The notes under the pieces were generated by a model. That model ran no database searches. It was not told the DNA's origin and saw only the letters and a list, made by a program, of their open reading frames with translations. A program made the position numbers and the translations under genes. Shown here piece by piece: positions 22,901 through 34,625 of a DNA stretch of 64,000 nt (position 1 is its first letter; every line of letters starts with the position of its first letter). The stretch comes from Miscanthus floridulus (lineage: Eukaryota > Streptophyta > Magnoliopsida > Poales > Poaceae): NCBI RefSeq assembly GCF_019320115.1, contig NC_089591.1, positions 21,554,502 to 21,618,501 on the forward strand, written 5' to 3'.

Positions 22901-23917
22901 GGGACTGGGTCACTGCGTAGATGGAAGGGGAGCAGAGCGCGTGCGAGGATCGGTCGCCTTTCATGTAAGAGCGCCGGCGTGGTGGCCTTCCAATCGGGCG
23001 TGCGCCATCGACGAAAGCAAGAAAGGAAAGGGAGCATGGGGAAGAAGGAAAGGGAAGGGGACAGTAGCGCTGACGAGTGGGACCCGGGTCATAGCGAGAG
23101 GGAGAAGGAGCAGCGCGTGTGGGTGTCTGACAACGTGGGCTAGCGACGCAGTGCAAGGGAGGAGCGGACGGTGCGTGTGCCGGCGGCGTAAGCGTGCGGT
23201 GAAGGGCCAAATGGCCAAGCGCGTGCGAGGCAGTGGGCCGAGGTGCTGCTGCCAGGCCGATGTAGGCCACGATGGAGCTGGGTCACATGGGCGACTGAAG
23301 CGGGGGATGGGAGCGAGCAGCGGCCGCCTAGCTAGGCTAGTGCACGGGAGGTCGGAAGGAGGGAAAGGAGGTGTGTGCTGGGCCAGGCGATGAGCTGGGC
23401 CGGTGAAGAGGAACGGGCCGGTGCGGACAAAGCAGGCCAGGCCGGTTCCTGGAGTTGGGCTAAAAGGGAGGAAGGGAGATTTTCAAATACAAATCTTTTT
23501 TTTATTATTTCTAGTTTTCAAGTCCAAATTCAAATGTAAACCAAATGCAAATTCAAATAGAGTTTTGAATATACTTTTCAATTCCAATAAAAGTGAGCAA
23601 ATTTTAGTAAGTTTTCAAAAATAATTTTTACAACTTTTTAAATTCTTTTATTTCCTAATTTTCTTTTCTTTCTTTTCTTTTATTTCGAAGCCATTTTTAA
23701 TTTCATTTCAAAAGCATTCCAAATTACTTTGGAGTTTGGATCACACCATTCATCACAATAAATAAAATTCAACAGCATGTATGCTCACACATGTTACTAC
23801 CTTATGTTGAATTTTAAATTAATGAAAAATTTTATTTCCTATATTTCATGTGCACAAAAATTTCAACTTAAATCATTTTAACTCTATTTAAAAAGGGGCA
23901 ATTTTTAGGGTGTTACA
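19946..23917 (-). mobile_element. Family Y solo LTR (3.97 kb)
   Basis: The plus strand starts TGTAGCACCCGG and ends GGGTGTTACA. It is flanked by ATTCA (19941-19945) and ATTCC (23918-23922), a 5-bp duplication with one mismatch. Its start, its end and its order of blocks match the LTRs of the Y elements at 37813-45662 and 49774-58385. No interior is attached. A GC-rich block at 22150-23470 lies on both sides of a TATA-like site. Several overlapping open frames there (for example 22462-22920) are not shared with the other Y LTRs and look like composition effects. It split the upstream ORF of the X element, so it is the younger insertion. Confidence 0.85.
22891..22897 (-). promoter_or_regulatory. 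Candidate TATA box of Y LTR, minus strand
   Basis: CTATAAAT on the minus strand, immediately before the GC-rich block. It is in the same position as TATATAA at 38563 and 42957 and CATAAATA at 52309 and 57575. Confidence 0.5.
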
Positions 23918-24410
23918 ATTCCTATCTACAATAGCATTCTCCATCTAAGTCTAGAAGGATCCCAATGTTGTATGAGCATCAGCGGTGTCCCAAAGAGCTT
24001 CCCTCGTTGTCTTCTTGTGCTTACGCACATGCTTCTTTAGCCTTCACTATACTTCCTTAGCTTCCATGAGCTTGTTCACATAGATGTTATAAGACTCTTG
24101 CTAGAAATAGCGGGTGTCTTCTTGGGCATAAAACATCTACAGGACAACGAACATAACACTCATAGTAGGACTCGAGCTCTGAGCCCGCTCATCATGGTCC
24201 CGCACCATAGAAACATGGTCATGCTGCATCCAAACTGTTGGTGAGTTAATCACCATGCTGCTCACAAAGTGTGCTCAAGATCTCAAAGGCTACCACTTGA
24301 GTGCCTTTCCAAAGGGTTCTTCCCTCAGACTCTGCTTTCTAGCCATGGTACTATGGTGCCCGTGTATAATCTAGGATGGACACTTGCATCTCAAACCACA
24401 TCCTAAAGAT
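23918..24410 (-). pseudogene. Upstream ORF, N-terminal part (family X)
   Basis: On the minus strand it matches the first half of the ORF at 31705-32752. Shared pieces include a GRTLWKGTQVVAFEILSTLC block (RTPWEGA-like elsewhere), SSPTMSVMFVV, then a lysine/arginine-rich stretch with KKHVRKHKK. The first 60 or so codons are missing because element Z sequence begins at about 24411. Stops are frequent. The leader, primer site and 5' LTR of this X element are likewise missing. Confidence 0.6.
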
Positions 24411-25198
24411 GTTAATCAAGAACATCCTATATTTCACGACATAAACCTCCAAAAAAATCTAGAACACTTATCCATATCATCCTCTTGTATGTTACTACAT
24501 GCTAGACCAATTAAAAGCTCCTGATAATATTCCTCAATAGTTTTACTACCTTAATTTAAACGTTGCAGTTTTAATCGCAGATCACGCTGATAGTATGGAG
24601 GAACAAATCTTGATTTCATTTGTCGTTTAAGTACAGTCTAGGTTTGAGGTATTTGAGCATTAGCATTATTGCAAATATCATTTCACCAGAAAAGAGCAAA
24701 ACTAGTAAACTCACTAGTAGCAAGTCTAACTCTATATTCTTCAGGTACTTGATGGGAGCTAAATTTTTGATCTATAGCCATCTCCCAATCTAAATATGCT
24801 TCAGGATCAGCAGAACCTAGAAAAAGGAGGTATCTTAAACTTAGTTTTAGAGAAAGGATCATTATTACCTTGGTTGTTACCTCCCATACCACGTCGATTA
24901 AAGTTCAACCGATTATGGTTACAGTGCATCCTCAGCACGTCGGTGAGCTTCGGCTTCAGCCTCCACTGTCGCCATCATCCTCCTCAGAGAGATCATCATC
25001 ATCATCATCTTTAGGACGTGGTTCAAGATGTCGTTGTTCAACATCTTCAATCCTCTTGGCCAAATTGGTGATTTGTTGAAGGATCTCATTGAACTTGTCA
25101 TCAAGAATGACGTGACGCTCATTCTTAGAAACACAGTCATTGAAATCTGTAGGTGCGTCCTCGTGTCCTTGGCCGCTGCCTCTAGCTTTTCTTGACAT
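24411..25198 (-). pseudogene. gag remnant of a second Ty3/gypsy family (element Z)
   Basis: The ATG is at the complement of 25196-25198. Residues 1-80 form a polar N-terminus with a possible coiled coil (NEILQQITNLAKRIEDVEQ) and an aspartate run (six D, then LSEEDDG). After a frameshift comes the Retrotrans_gag core: FLGSADPEAYLDWEMAIDQKF, the VRLATSEFTSFALFWWND block, then RFVPPYYQRDLRLKLQRLN and EEYYQELLIGLA. It stops abruptly near 24411, inside the core, where X sequence begins. The first gag motifs differ clearly from family X. The clade is not assigned. Confidence 0.75.
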
Positions 25199-26433
25199 GA
25201 TTAGTAGAAAGGAAAAGACAACACAAATAGTATTATCCCTACCAACTACTTAGGTTGTGGATAAGGAAAAATAAGGCACTCAACTCTCAAGCATCTTACC
25301 ACGGTCTTACAAGTGTTCTTACCAAAGCAATAGGCGGTGCAATCGGTCGGTGACTATGATACTGTTGTAGCTTGAGTGTAACAGTTGCAAGGTGAACCTG
25401 TACTTGGTTAGAAGAAAGTGGAGCTTGGACAGCCACAATATAGTAGCAAGGAATAGCAAAATTCGCAACTGAATAGCAAAGCTGAATAAGTATCCCAAGT
25501 ACTTGTCTTAGTTGCTGGCCTACTCACATTCCAAGTACCAGATGTATCAAGTGATATGAACAGCAAGAATATGATTAGGAACAAGGTAGAAATCAGCACA
25601 CGCAAACACAGCTCAAATGGTGTTCTCCATGTGCTCCTCTAGATATTGTTCCACTTTTGCCCCTCTCTTTTTCTCTATTTTTGGGCTGTCGTTGTTTTTT
25701 TGGGATTCTTCGACTTTTTCTCTTTATTTTTTTATATTTTTTCTTCACTTAGGAGCCATAAAGAAGTAACCATAGAAAATATGAGCTTAAACAAGTGAAA
25801 GACGTGGCCTATGAAATTTTCAGAAGACGTGCTCGAAATCGACAAAGATCTTGTGACCACGAAAAGAGGATTTTGTGACCACTTTTTGACCAAAATAAAA
25901 ATCTCCAATCCCCAACAACGCGGGGGATGGATGGATCCAATTTTTTTTCTGATCGATTTTGATATATGGAACATCGAAATCCGAGTTCGTATGTGAAAAC
26001 TAGACCAGTTTTAAAAACGGACTCCGAATTAGAGGACAAAACGGGAACAATGCGCGCAAAATTAATCATGACAGCAAGGATTTGATGGAAATAGTGAAGA
26101 CAGGTGTAACAAATAAGATGGCATGGACTAGGGTTTGATGAATACAAAGGAAACTCAACAAGACTTGGAGATGTTCATGGATTATGATAAAAAACAAAGG
26201 GGAAAACACAAACTGGACTAAAAAAATGATCTAAAACCAGCAACAAGAACTTGACCTAGGGCACAAACTCAACAACGTGAAATAGAGACAAAATTGCATG
26301 GCACAATAAGGCTATAGGATAGGGAATATGTAATGATGTATATATATTTTTTGGCTTTTTGTGGACTATAGGTAATGCAAAAATAGTAACAATCTAAAGA
26401 CGAAAACAAAGTTATACCTAACGGGCAACAAGG
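25199..26433 (-). mobile_element. 5' leader of element Z
   Basis: This is non-coding sequence between the primer site and gag. It includes a T-rich tract on the plus strand at 25660-25745. Short open frames on both strands (such as 25809-26147 minus) show no recognisable protein. I see no other structure. Confidence 0.6.
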
Positions 26434-26445
26434 TCTCTGATACCA
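26434..26445 (-). other. Primer binding site of element Z
   Basis: On the minus strand it reads TGGTATCAGAGA. It matches the plant initiator-Met-tRNA primer site TGGTATCAGAGC except for the last base and lies five bases inside the LTR end. It sets the element's orientation as minus. Confidence 0.85.
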
Positions 26446-26450
26446 CTTGA

Positions 26451-27322
26451 TGTAGACTAGGCCCGATCTTCCGAAAGGTATGATAGCGTCAATTGGTGCA
26501 GACTCGACTTTCATGATCTAGGCTTCGAACCAAGACTAACTCGGACCCCCACAACCATTACACCACTACTCCATTGGTTATCAACCACGCGAACGCGATT
26601 GACCTCGCCAAGAAGGCTTTCCTGCAAGCGAATCGAGAACACAAGCAAGAACAAGATAAACGCAATCTAAAATTGCAAATAAATATGAGGCTTATGATAA
26701 TGAGAAAGAGTTCAAGTCTTTATTTGAAAGGACTAATCGCCATAGGCGAACAAGATCAAGAACTGGGGCCCTGGTTCATAGCAAGCGGCCTTGGCGGCGA
26801 TAGTTGCAGCAAAACAACGTCTGTTTCACGAGGAAATTAAGAACTAAACAAAACCCAAACCCTAAGGAGAGCGACGGCTAGTATTTATAGAGTCTTGGGC
26901 GTCACCCCCCTAGACGCGCCCCCTAATGGGCCCAAACACGATACACGGTCCAACGGACCAAAAGACAGTGTCGCAGCACCCTAACAGATTCTAGATGCTG
27001 ACTTGTTTCAATGATTCCTATTGATTCTGAAGGTCTTTTGATGTGAAACCAATTGGGTTGGCTTCCTTATCCAATTAGCTTTCCATCCATATGTGGATCA
27101 TAGAAAATGGAGTCCGGATGCGTCCTAGGTGACTATTTTAAGGCAGACTAGTCCTGAAGGCCGAGGCAGAATCGAACTTGAGTTGCTTTGGGCCTCCACC
27201 TCGGGGACTCGAACCGAATTAGCCTCAGACCTCCTTCTTGACTTGGACACCCTTGCTGGCCTCCTACCCCTCCATACCATGTGCCAAACATGGTCATATG
27301 CATGGGTGTCATGTCCTCATCA
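26451..27322 (-). mobile_element. 5' LTR of element Z (about 0.87 kb)
   Basis: The plus strand starts TGTAGACTAGG next to the primer site. I place the other end at CCTCATCA (27322), so on the minus strand it opens TGATGAGGACATG and ends CTACA. A TATA-like CTATAAATAC on the minus strand at about 26880-26890 supports promoter function. Beyond 27322 the sequence is plus-strand family X LTR. No target duplication can be tested because the 3' half of the element is lost. The outer boundary is the least certain part. Confidence 0.6.
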
Positions 27323-29169
27323 ATGGTTGTAGCCTAGCTTCTGGTGTGACCATACGGTGAACCATAGCCTTGCCAGCGTTGAACACGATGGCTAGCACTG
27401 CCGCGCTGTCGCCGTCGCACCACCGCACACATGGACGAACCCCATCAGTGCTTCCCAACGAACCTAGGTAGCCTTGGTAGGTTCACGTGGTCACTGCGGA
27501 GCCCATGCGCTTCTTGACGAGCCTTGCCGTGGCTAGTGATGGCCGATGCACCTCCGCGTAGCGCCGCCGTGCCACCATGGCCAGCGACGAGCACGCTCCG
27601 GTGCGTTTGCGCCTTCACCACCTATACCAGTCAACGCAGGTGAATCAGTAGAGCACGATGGTGGGGTCGGGTTTGCCTGAAAAGCTCGCCATTAGTGAGC
27701 TTGCACCGGTCAAACCTGCTCCCCTTTCTCGGTTCAGCTAATAGGTGGACCCACTGACCCAGTGGGTGCCATGCGTTACCAACTACAGTTTAGGGTTTTG
27801 TTTATTTCTTTTCCAGATTTTATGCTAACTTTGAAAAATCATATCTAGAGATAGGAGTGTCCAATTTTGGTTATCCAAATTTTGTTGGATTCCTCATGAA
27901 GTGTAGTATTTTATAAAAATATGAAATGCACTTTATCTAGTATTTTTTTCTAGGTGAATAAAATGTAGCTCGACAAGTACTTTTTGAATGTTTGCAATCT
28001 TGTAAAATGTATAACTTGAGCTAGGAAAGTGATAAAATTGTGATTCCAATTTTGCTAATCTTGTGTTGACATGCTCTAGCTAGGAAAAAAATAAACTTGT
28101 AGTAAACTTGATTGGGGTAAGGTCTTTCTATTTATCTATTAATAAATGGTGTTTTCTGAGGAAATTTATAGGGATAAAAATAAGTAACATATTGTCATGC
28201 AAATTTTTGTACACTATTATGGCACTACGATGAAGCTAAGAAAAATATAGAATCTATTGCACACTATTATGACACTTTTCTATAGGGTTAACTATTTTTA
28301 CTAAAATAAACCTTGCTAGCTTGTTATTTTTGTAGAGGATGTTATGCATGTTCACATGGTATGAAATTTTTACAGTAGTCTATTAGGAGCACTTGGAAGC
28401 TACTGTAACTTTCTAAGAATTTATTGTGCACATTGGTATATATTTGTTAATTCATCTAATTATCTAATTAAATTAATAAAGGCATTTAAATAAATAAATT
28501 GGGCTTGACAATGATGTTTTCTATGGTGCTTGTGATACATATGAACTGTTGATGTTAGTAGTAAGGCTTAAAAGTAATTGGTTGTATGCAACTAATTAAT
28601 TATTGCTTTATAATTCAACTAGATGGTTGTATGTATAGTTTTGGTTGAGTTGATAATTTCATGTTGAAAATGGTCTTTTATGTAAAACTTGATAATAACA
28701 AAATTGTAGATAACTTACTGATCTACCTTGTGTCAAACTTTCATAGTCATAGGCCTTATGGTTTAAGAAATTTGGCTATTAGAAGTTTGTTGTCCAAAAT
28801 GTTTGCTCTCTAGATAGATTTGAATAATTGAATTTTTTGACCGAGATAACTGCTGAATCATATTAAGTGTATTAATAGAGAGTTGTAGAAAACTTCATAA
28901 GTTTCCCATAATGTCCACAACCATATCATTTTGATGTATATAACTCCAGTTATGGTCAAAACAATTAACTGTTGTCTTGTAGTCCAGAAAATGATTTACA
29001 GAAATATTTGCTTAAGTAGTAGAGAAGAGATATGCACCCACTTAGTAAAATAAGATGCACTTGTTATTACTTTAATACCATGCTAGTTGAAAACACTTAT
29101 GGGGATGCATTCATCATGTCATATCATATTATACGTGTCATCGTATATGCATTCGTGATATCTTATTTC

Positions 29170-29412
29170 ATGCTCATGCATATAGGATCGTCTGAAGAGA
29201 TAACGCTATTGGAGTTCAACGAAGAAGAGGAAGGGGATCAGCAGGAGATGCCCTAGGCCACAGCTCTAGGAGAAGAGGAGCAATCTCCTGAAGATCTCCC
29301 TGAGTGCTCAGATCACCTACCAACCTCTTTCCTCAAGGGCAAGCCCCGGAGCATTCTAAGTCTCCCATGTTTTACAAAATATTACTTGAATCCTTTATGT
29401 TTGATGCATTAG
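29170..29412 (+). pseudogene. LTR-internal acidic ORF, one in-frame stop
   Basis: The 81-codon frame, including its ATG and terminal TAG, is kept without frameshift. It reads ITLLEFNEEEEGDQQEM, then a TAG where the open copy has CAG, then an EEEQ block, DHLPTSFLKGKPRS and ILSLPCF. It is exactly the same length (243 bases) as the copy at 579-821. The stop fits C-to-T decay of a CHG site. The function is unknown. Confidence 0.6.
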
Positions 29413-29463
29413 GTTATAAGAATTGATTGGAAACACTTGATGCATAGAACTACCTTGTCTAGA

Positions 29464-29472
29464 TACATATAC
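29464..29472 (+). promoter_or_regulatory. Candidate LTR TATA box
   Basis: TACATATAC followed by CCTTTAACCCTATG, about 50 bases after the LTR ORF stop. This is a weakened copy of the TATATATA core. Confidence 0.4.
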
Positions 29473-30844
29473 ACCTTTAACCCTATGTAGGTCCAGGATT
29501 GAATATATGCTTAGCCATGCTTAGACCTGTAGAAGTCGAGTGATTTCCTATCACCTGCGAGATATAGGTGGATACCGAAGCACGGTTGCCTATATTTGCT
29601 ATCATGGAAAAGAACCATGGGGTAATGTAAATGGAGGCTAGGGTGGAGTCTATGTGTGGGTTGACTCATGTGATTCCGTCTATGGCAATTAAGGATCGTA
29701 CCATTGTTGGCCCTTCTGACAAGATTGAACGCATGCCTATCACTTAGCTGGCTGGATAACTTGTTCTCACCATGAAGCTGAGTAGCTCAACTTAGGCTGG
29801 ACCCCATTCTATAAAAGTGCACACTCTGGATGGTAGTAAGGATGTGTGGGGAGCCAGCCATGAGCCCAAGGATAGGGTAGTCTGGATCGTCCTGGCAGCT
29901 GGTTGTCCCTAATTGTGTGGCGCTAGTCGAACCCATGAAATGTGTACCTAAGTTGTACCAAAGGTGACCTAAGGTGACCATTGATCTGGGTGCCTAGGTT
30001 TGTGTTAGGTATAAATTCCCTAGTTGGTTGAAATCAATTTGAATCGCTGTCTCTCCTAGACAGTGAGAAACTTGGCTAGCTCCAACATCATAGTAATTGT
30101 ATTATGGAATGTGATGGTCCAGATAAACATGAAATTACTACACCATCTATGGTTACTATTGTATGCTATCAAATGATATACCACATGTTTGGCATAGGTT
30201 AGTTGCAAATCTAGAGATGAATAGCTATAATTAACTTGATGACTGAATTATAATTGTACAACTGATTTAGTCGCTTTTTATGCAAAATGTTGTCAAGCTA
30301 CCTCCACTTATAAATCCTAGCATAATCCTTGGAGTCACCTTATTTTTGGTTTATGATGGGTAAGTCTAGCTGAGTACCTTCTCATACTCAGGGTTTTAAT
30401 CCCATTGTTGTAGATGGTATAGTTTATCACTGGTTATTGCAAGAACTGCTTCTATCCCATGAAGAGTGAGCCATGGGCAGGCATCTTTAATAATCCTTCT
30501 TATATACTTTTGTGGGATTGTGATCATGAGTTGGCACTGTATTTGAACTATGTTGGCAAATGCTAGTTTCAAACTTTAATTTGCTTCCGCTACTATTTAC
30601 CGAACTTGGTATGTAATAACCTTATTTCGTACTCTAATGAATGAACTATATTCATGAACTTTATTTAACATGTGACATGTATGTTGAATCCTATACGATC
30701 TTGGTTGTATGTGGATCGTTAATCGAGACCCGTCGTGGTACTCGACGGACTATCGGGTTTATATGGGCTCAAGTATGACAGTGCGACCACTCGTGGGCTG
30801 CCATGGTACTTGTGCTCTTATAAATTGATCGGTTCTACGACAGC

Positions 30845-30856
30845 TAGCATTAGAGC
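30845..30856 (+). other. Primer binding site, first plus X interior
   Basis: TAGCATTAGAGC lies two bases after the LTR end, against TGGTATCAGAGC for initiator-Met tRNA. The three mismatches are all transitions. It marks the start of the interior. Confidence 0.7.
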
Positions 30857-31704
30857 AAGTTTCAACATTAATTGCCACATGGGTATTTAAAACAAAGGTT
30901 TTGTTTTCCAAAACCAGTTTCTACCAACTAATAGCTATATAAACAGGTATTTGAAACCTAGGGTTGAAATCTAAAGTGTGCCAGTGATCACTCCCTTTAT
31001 GCCCAATTAAGGACTTTAGGTGGCTAATTAAGTACTAACTTGGGGGGTTTCATTTTTGTCGTCCATACAGCATGCTATTGTATGGATGCCATTCACTTGA
31101 GTGGTAATGTATGGATCAAATACCTCTATGCCCAAGGTAAGATGCCAATCATCATTACAATGGCATGACCGCAAGTTGTGAGCATGCGGTCTATGGGGAG
31201 AGTTAGCTTTGATACTAAAGTATATATATGTCTCATATATATGTGAAGGTATTTAATTGTGGGTTGACTTTGATACAACTATGTATACATATTAATATGT
31301 ATATAGAGGACATATTTACTTTGGGTAGCTTTGATACGAAAGTATATATATGGGTTTATATATATATATGGAAGTATTTAGATTACAACCAAGAGCCTAG
31401 ATTTACATTCTGCATATATAATTGTGGGGTTGGGCTGAAATGAAATTCTTGTGCAGGTACAATAACAGCGAAACATGTAGCTCGACTAGCTACGCTATAT
31501 ATAAGAGAACATATGTATGCCACCGTGTGTGTCATTAGAAATAATTTTTCCTAAGTTTGTGAGAACGTATGGAACACGCATGCATCATGATAAATCATTA
31601 TTCCATACTTGCATTGTTTCCCCCTTATGAATCTCTTACTCAGTTATGTAACTCTTATCCATTATGACTTTGTCGCACGAGAGTTGCACATATTGTTGGT
31701 ATAG
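30857..31704 (+). mobile_element. Leader of first X interior with AT-rich tandem repeats
   Basis: A non-coding 0.85-kb leader. Between about 31204 and 31380 there are three imperfect units, each with a GCTTTGATAC motif followed by an AGTATATATA-type run, spaced about 60 bases apart. The same three units are in the second leader (35868-36030). The only open frame of note (31228-31443) runs through these repeats and is unlikely to be coding. Confidence 0.7.
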
Positions 31705-32752
31705 ATGGCAGCACCAGCTGGAAGTGAGAGTTTCCTATTGATGTTTGTAACTCCTACCCTACTTTGGAGAGTCTTGCATTATGCAGGGTATTATGAACCA
31801 CCCCTCTATTACTAGAATGAAGTATACATAGAGGGACAACCATGGTATGAAGTACAACTGACCATACTAGCTCTTACAAAGCACCACTCTAGTAGGAATG
31901 GAAGGCGAAATCTAAAGGAGGAACTCCTTGGGAGGGTGCCTAAGTAGTGGCCTTCGAGGTACTGAGTTAGATTTGTCAGCAGCATGGGGATGAGCTTACC
32001 AGTAGTGCCGCTGGTACTTTTCCTCAGGTGGATGCGTCCACAATAGTATGGGCACAGCGCAACAGCAATGCGTTGATCCAAGATCAGGATGAGCGGGCAT
32101 ACAGTTCTAGTCCTGCTATGAGTGCCATGTTTGCAGTAAATGAAGATGTTCTACACTCGTTAGGACACCAGGGACTTCTGGCAGGAGTCCTATACCACAT
32201 GCATGGATAAGCTCATGAGAGCCGAAGCTGCACAGCATAAGCTAAAGAAGCGGGTGCGCAAGCACAAATAGGCAGCAAGTGAGGCTTGATGGGAAACTAA
32301 TTGGGAAATCTCCACACCCAAATGGAGAAAGTTGATCAATAGAGAGCTACCACACAAGAGGCAAGAGCAGATGATCAAGCAATGTTAGTAGGACTGTGAG
32401 ACCAGCTAGAGGCTGCCCATGCCGAGGCATTCACAGCTATGCACCAATGGATCCTAGCAAACAACCGTGCAGCTATGGCAGAAGCAGAACAAGATAGGAC
32501 CCATGCCTTGAGCGTCCAGTAGGACCATGTCGAGAGGGACTTGCGCCAGCATCTTGCACAGACCTATAACATAGTAGTTGATATTCGGCATGAGGTGCAT
32601 TTTTAAACAAACAACTGCACCCGATCCTTGATGAGGAAGAAGAAGATCCAGAGATGTTAGTTGAGGTTGATGGCTAGGATGAAGAAGAAGTGGAGCTAGA
32701 GAATGAGGATGATCCTATCTCCGACCTCGACAATGAGCATACTAAAGATTAG
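31705..32752 (+). pseudogene. Extra ORF between leader and gag (family X)
   Basis: The ATG at 31705 (MAAPAGSESF) opens about 349 codons ending TAG at 32750-32752, several stops and frameshifts included. I see a structured-looking N-terminal third (TPTLLWRVLHYAGYYEPPLY; WYEVQLTI), a serine-rich SSPAMSAMFAV block, and a basic, probably coiled-coil middle (AAQHKLKKRVRKHK). It ends in a strongly acidic tail (EEEDPEMLVEVD ... DDPISDLDNEH). Homologous remnants stand at 36371-36699 and, on the minus strand, 23918-24410 plus 19557-19945. No zinc knuckle, protease or membrane segment is visible. The function is unknown; the gag-proximal position suggests a structural or RNA-binding accessory protein, which is inference. 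Confidence 0.65.
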
Positions 32753-33124
32753 AATCGCCTAGTGACTAGTGAAAGCGCTAGATGTATCCCTGCTATTTTT
32801 GTAATGGACTTGAAGTTTGAAATTTGGTATTCGTGATTTGACTTCCATGTAATATTGGCACTCTACATGTTGTTTTGTGATGGGTTGAACTTTAATGAAA
32901 TTCTAGTTTTATTTTACTAGTGATTATGACTTGTATGCTAACGCACTGCAAGCCTGATAAGTGGTCAAATTGGTGATGCCATGTTGCGAGAATGAAATAT
33001 TATGCCTCCATTTTATCATATAAATTTAAGATTCTCTCTAGTAATTTTAGTTTGGCATGATTATAAAATTCATCTGCAATCTATTGACATCATCCAATAA
33101 TCACTTATTGTTGCAACTTTGTAG
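32753..33124 (+). other. Spacer between extra ORF and gag
   Basis: An AT-rich stretch of about 0.37 kb matching 36700-37072, and 19154-19556 in reverse. I see no ORF or clear signal. Confidence 0.55.
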
Positions 33125-34220
33125 ATGACTCGCACTCATGTTGGAGCAGGCATTAGCCAAGAGGGCAACGATGATGACTTACCACCACTACCTCCACCGT
33201 CTATGAATAAATTCTTCGCATAGCTCTTGGGTAGTCAGAGAACTATGGGGGAAACCCTACGCCTCATTGTGCAAAACATAGCTCATGCTAGTCAGCAACA
33301 ATAGGGGCCTAAGCCAAATCAATACAGCTCTTTCAAGGATTTCCTAGACACCAAGCCTCCTATCTTCAAGGTGGCCGAAGAACCGCTCTAGGCGGATGAA
33401 TGGCTTAACACCATTGAGCAAAAGTTCCATCTACTGAGGGTCATGGAACATCAGAAGGTAGAATATGCATCCCATCAGCTGCAAGGACCACCCGGGATAT
33501 GGTGGACCCATTTCCTATCCTCTTTACCTGCCAATGCACAAGTCACATGGGAGCAATTCAGGTTAGCCTCTAGGGGATATCACATTCCCCTAGGGCTAAT
33601 GCACATGAAGGTAGCCGAGTTCATGTGACTCACACAAGGGACCAAGACCCTTACCGAGTACATGCATGCTTTCAAGAATTTGTCCTTGTTATGCCCTAGG
33701 TTTTGTTGATACAGAAGAAAACAAGATTGAAGGCTTCAAGAGAGGTCTTAGTACTAAGTTGATGAAAACTATGACCAACTTGAGGTGCACCACATACAAT
33801 GAGTTCATTAGTGATGCCTTAACTCAGGAGAACCATAACAATCTGCATGCGGTAGCAAAGGGGCACAAGAGGGCAGCCGAGGTAGGCGCCTTAGGGTCAT
33901 CTTAGTCTAGAGCTGTAGTGGCAGCTAGGCCACAGTTTTGACCGCTAGCGCTCAAGTTCAGGCCTCCTCCACCAAAAGCGAATGCTAACCAACCTCAAAA
34001 GGTGTTTCATAAGGCATTCACCATTGCCTTACCCAAGGGGAACGGTGGGCAAGGAAGCTCAGCAGGACCTAGGAGCAATCAGCCATGCTTCAACTATAGT
34101 TAGTTGGGCCATTGGTCTAAAGAGTGCCCCCATCCTAAGAAGAATAGCAATCAAAACCAAGAAAATCAGAGGCAGGCAAATCCTAAAGCATGTCCTTGAT
34201 ACATGCATTACTCCGCTGTT
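33125..34220 (+). pseudogene. gag remnant (first plus X interior)
   Basis: The ATG at 33125 is followed by TRTHVGAG. The capsid-like core reads ADEWLNTIEQKFHLL, then YASHQLQGPPGIWWTHF and WEQFRLASRGYHIPLG (33443-33628), and continues in another frame with FKRGLSTKLMKTM (33666-33905). The knuckle near 34090-34140 reads CFNY, stop, GHWSKEC, so its second cysteine has become tyrosine. Stops include TAG before ADEW, also present in the copy at 37320, so that change may predate the split of the two copies. Protease follows at 34230. Confidence 0.83.
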
Positions 34221-34625
34221 GAAGAGGTTCCTACAGGAGAGGTTGTCACCGCTGGTATGTTTCTTGTTAACAAACATCCCGACATTGTTTTATTTGATTC
34301 TAGAGCTTCGCATTCATTTATGAGCTAAGCATTTGCATCTAGGAATGATCAGAAAGTAATTGAGGTAAACAAGGGTGATTATAGTATAAGTTTGGCTAGG
34401 GGCTACTATCTCTACAAATAAGATAGTCAAAGATGTGCTCATCTCTATACAAGAGAGGGAGTAAATGATGGATATAATAGTATTGCCCAGATTATCCATA
34501 GATGAGATCTTAGGCATGAAATGGATGAGCAATCATGGAGTTCTCATTGACACTAGCACTCGTACAATTATGTTGAGAGAACCAAAGGGAGGTAATGCTT
34601 TTCTAATACCACTTTCCTGAAGTTT
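34221..34625 (+). pseudogene. Aspartic protease remnant (first plus X interior)
   Basis: After a frameshift this reads VVTAGMFLVNKHPDIVLFDS and then RAS, so the active-site glycine of DSGAS has become arginine. KVIEVNKG and the downstream ILGMKWMS block follow, in shifted frames. The glycine change alone should stop protease activity. Confidence 0.78.

Larger units (their letters stand above)
27323..30842 (+). mobile_element. Family X LTR, 5' truncated, before the first plus interior
   Basis: It ends TTCTACGACA directly before a primer site, so it is a 5' LTR. Comparison with 58391-62251 shows that it begins about 1.3 kb inside the LTR, where element Z abuts it. It holds the GC-rich block (27340-27800), the long AT-rich tract, the LTR ORF (29170-29412), a TATA-like site (29464) and the LTR terminus. 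Confidence 0.85.

Noticed and set aside
22462..23393. Overlapping open frames of 120-152 codons on both strands
   Set aside because: They lie in the GC-rich block of a Y solo LTR, where stops are rare by composition. Both strands are open, and the frames are not kept in the other four Y LTRs.
25809..26147. 112-codon minus-strand frame in the Z leader
   Set aside because: No domain, poor context, and it lies between the primer site and gag where non-coding leader is expected.
31228..31443. 71-codon plus-strand frame in the X leader
   Set aside because: It runs through the AT-rich tandem repeats and has no counterpart in the second leader.
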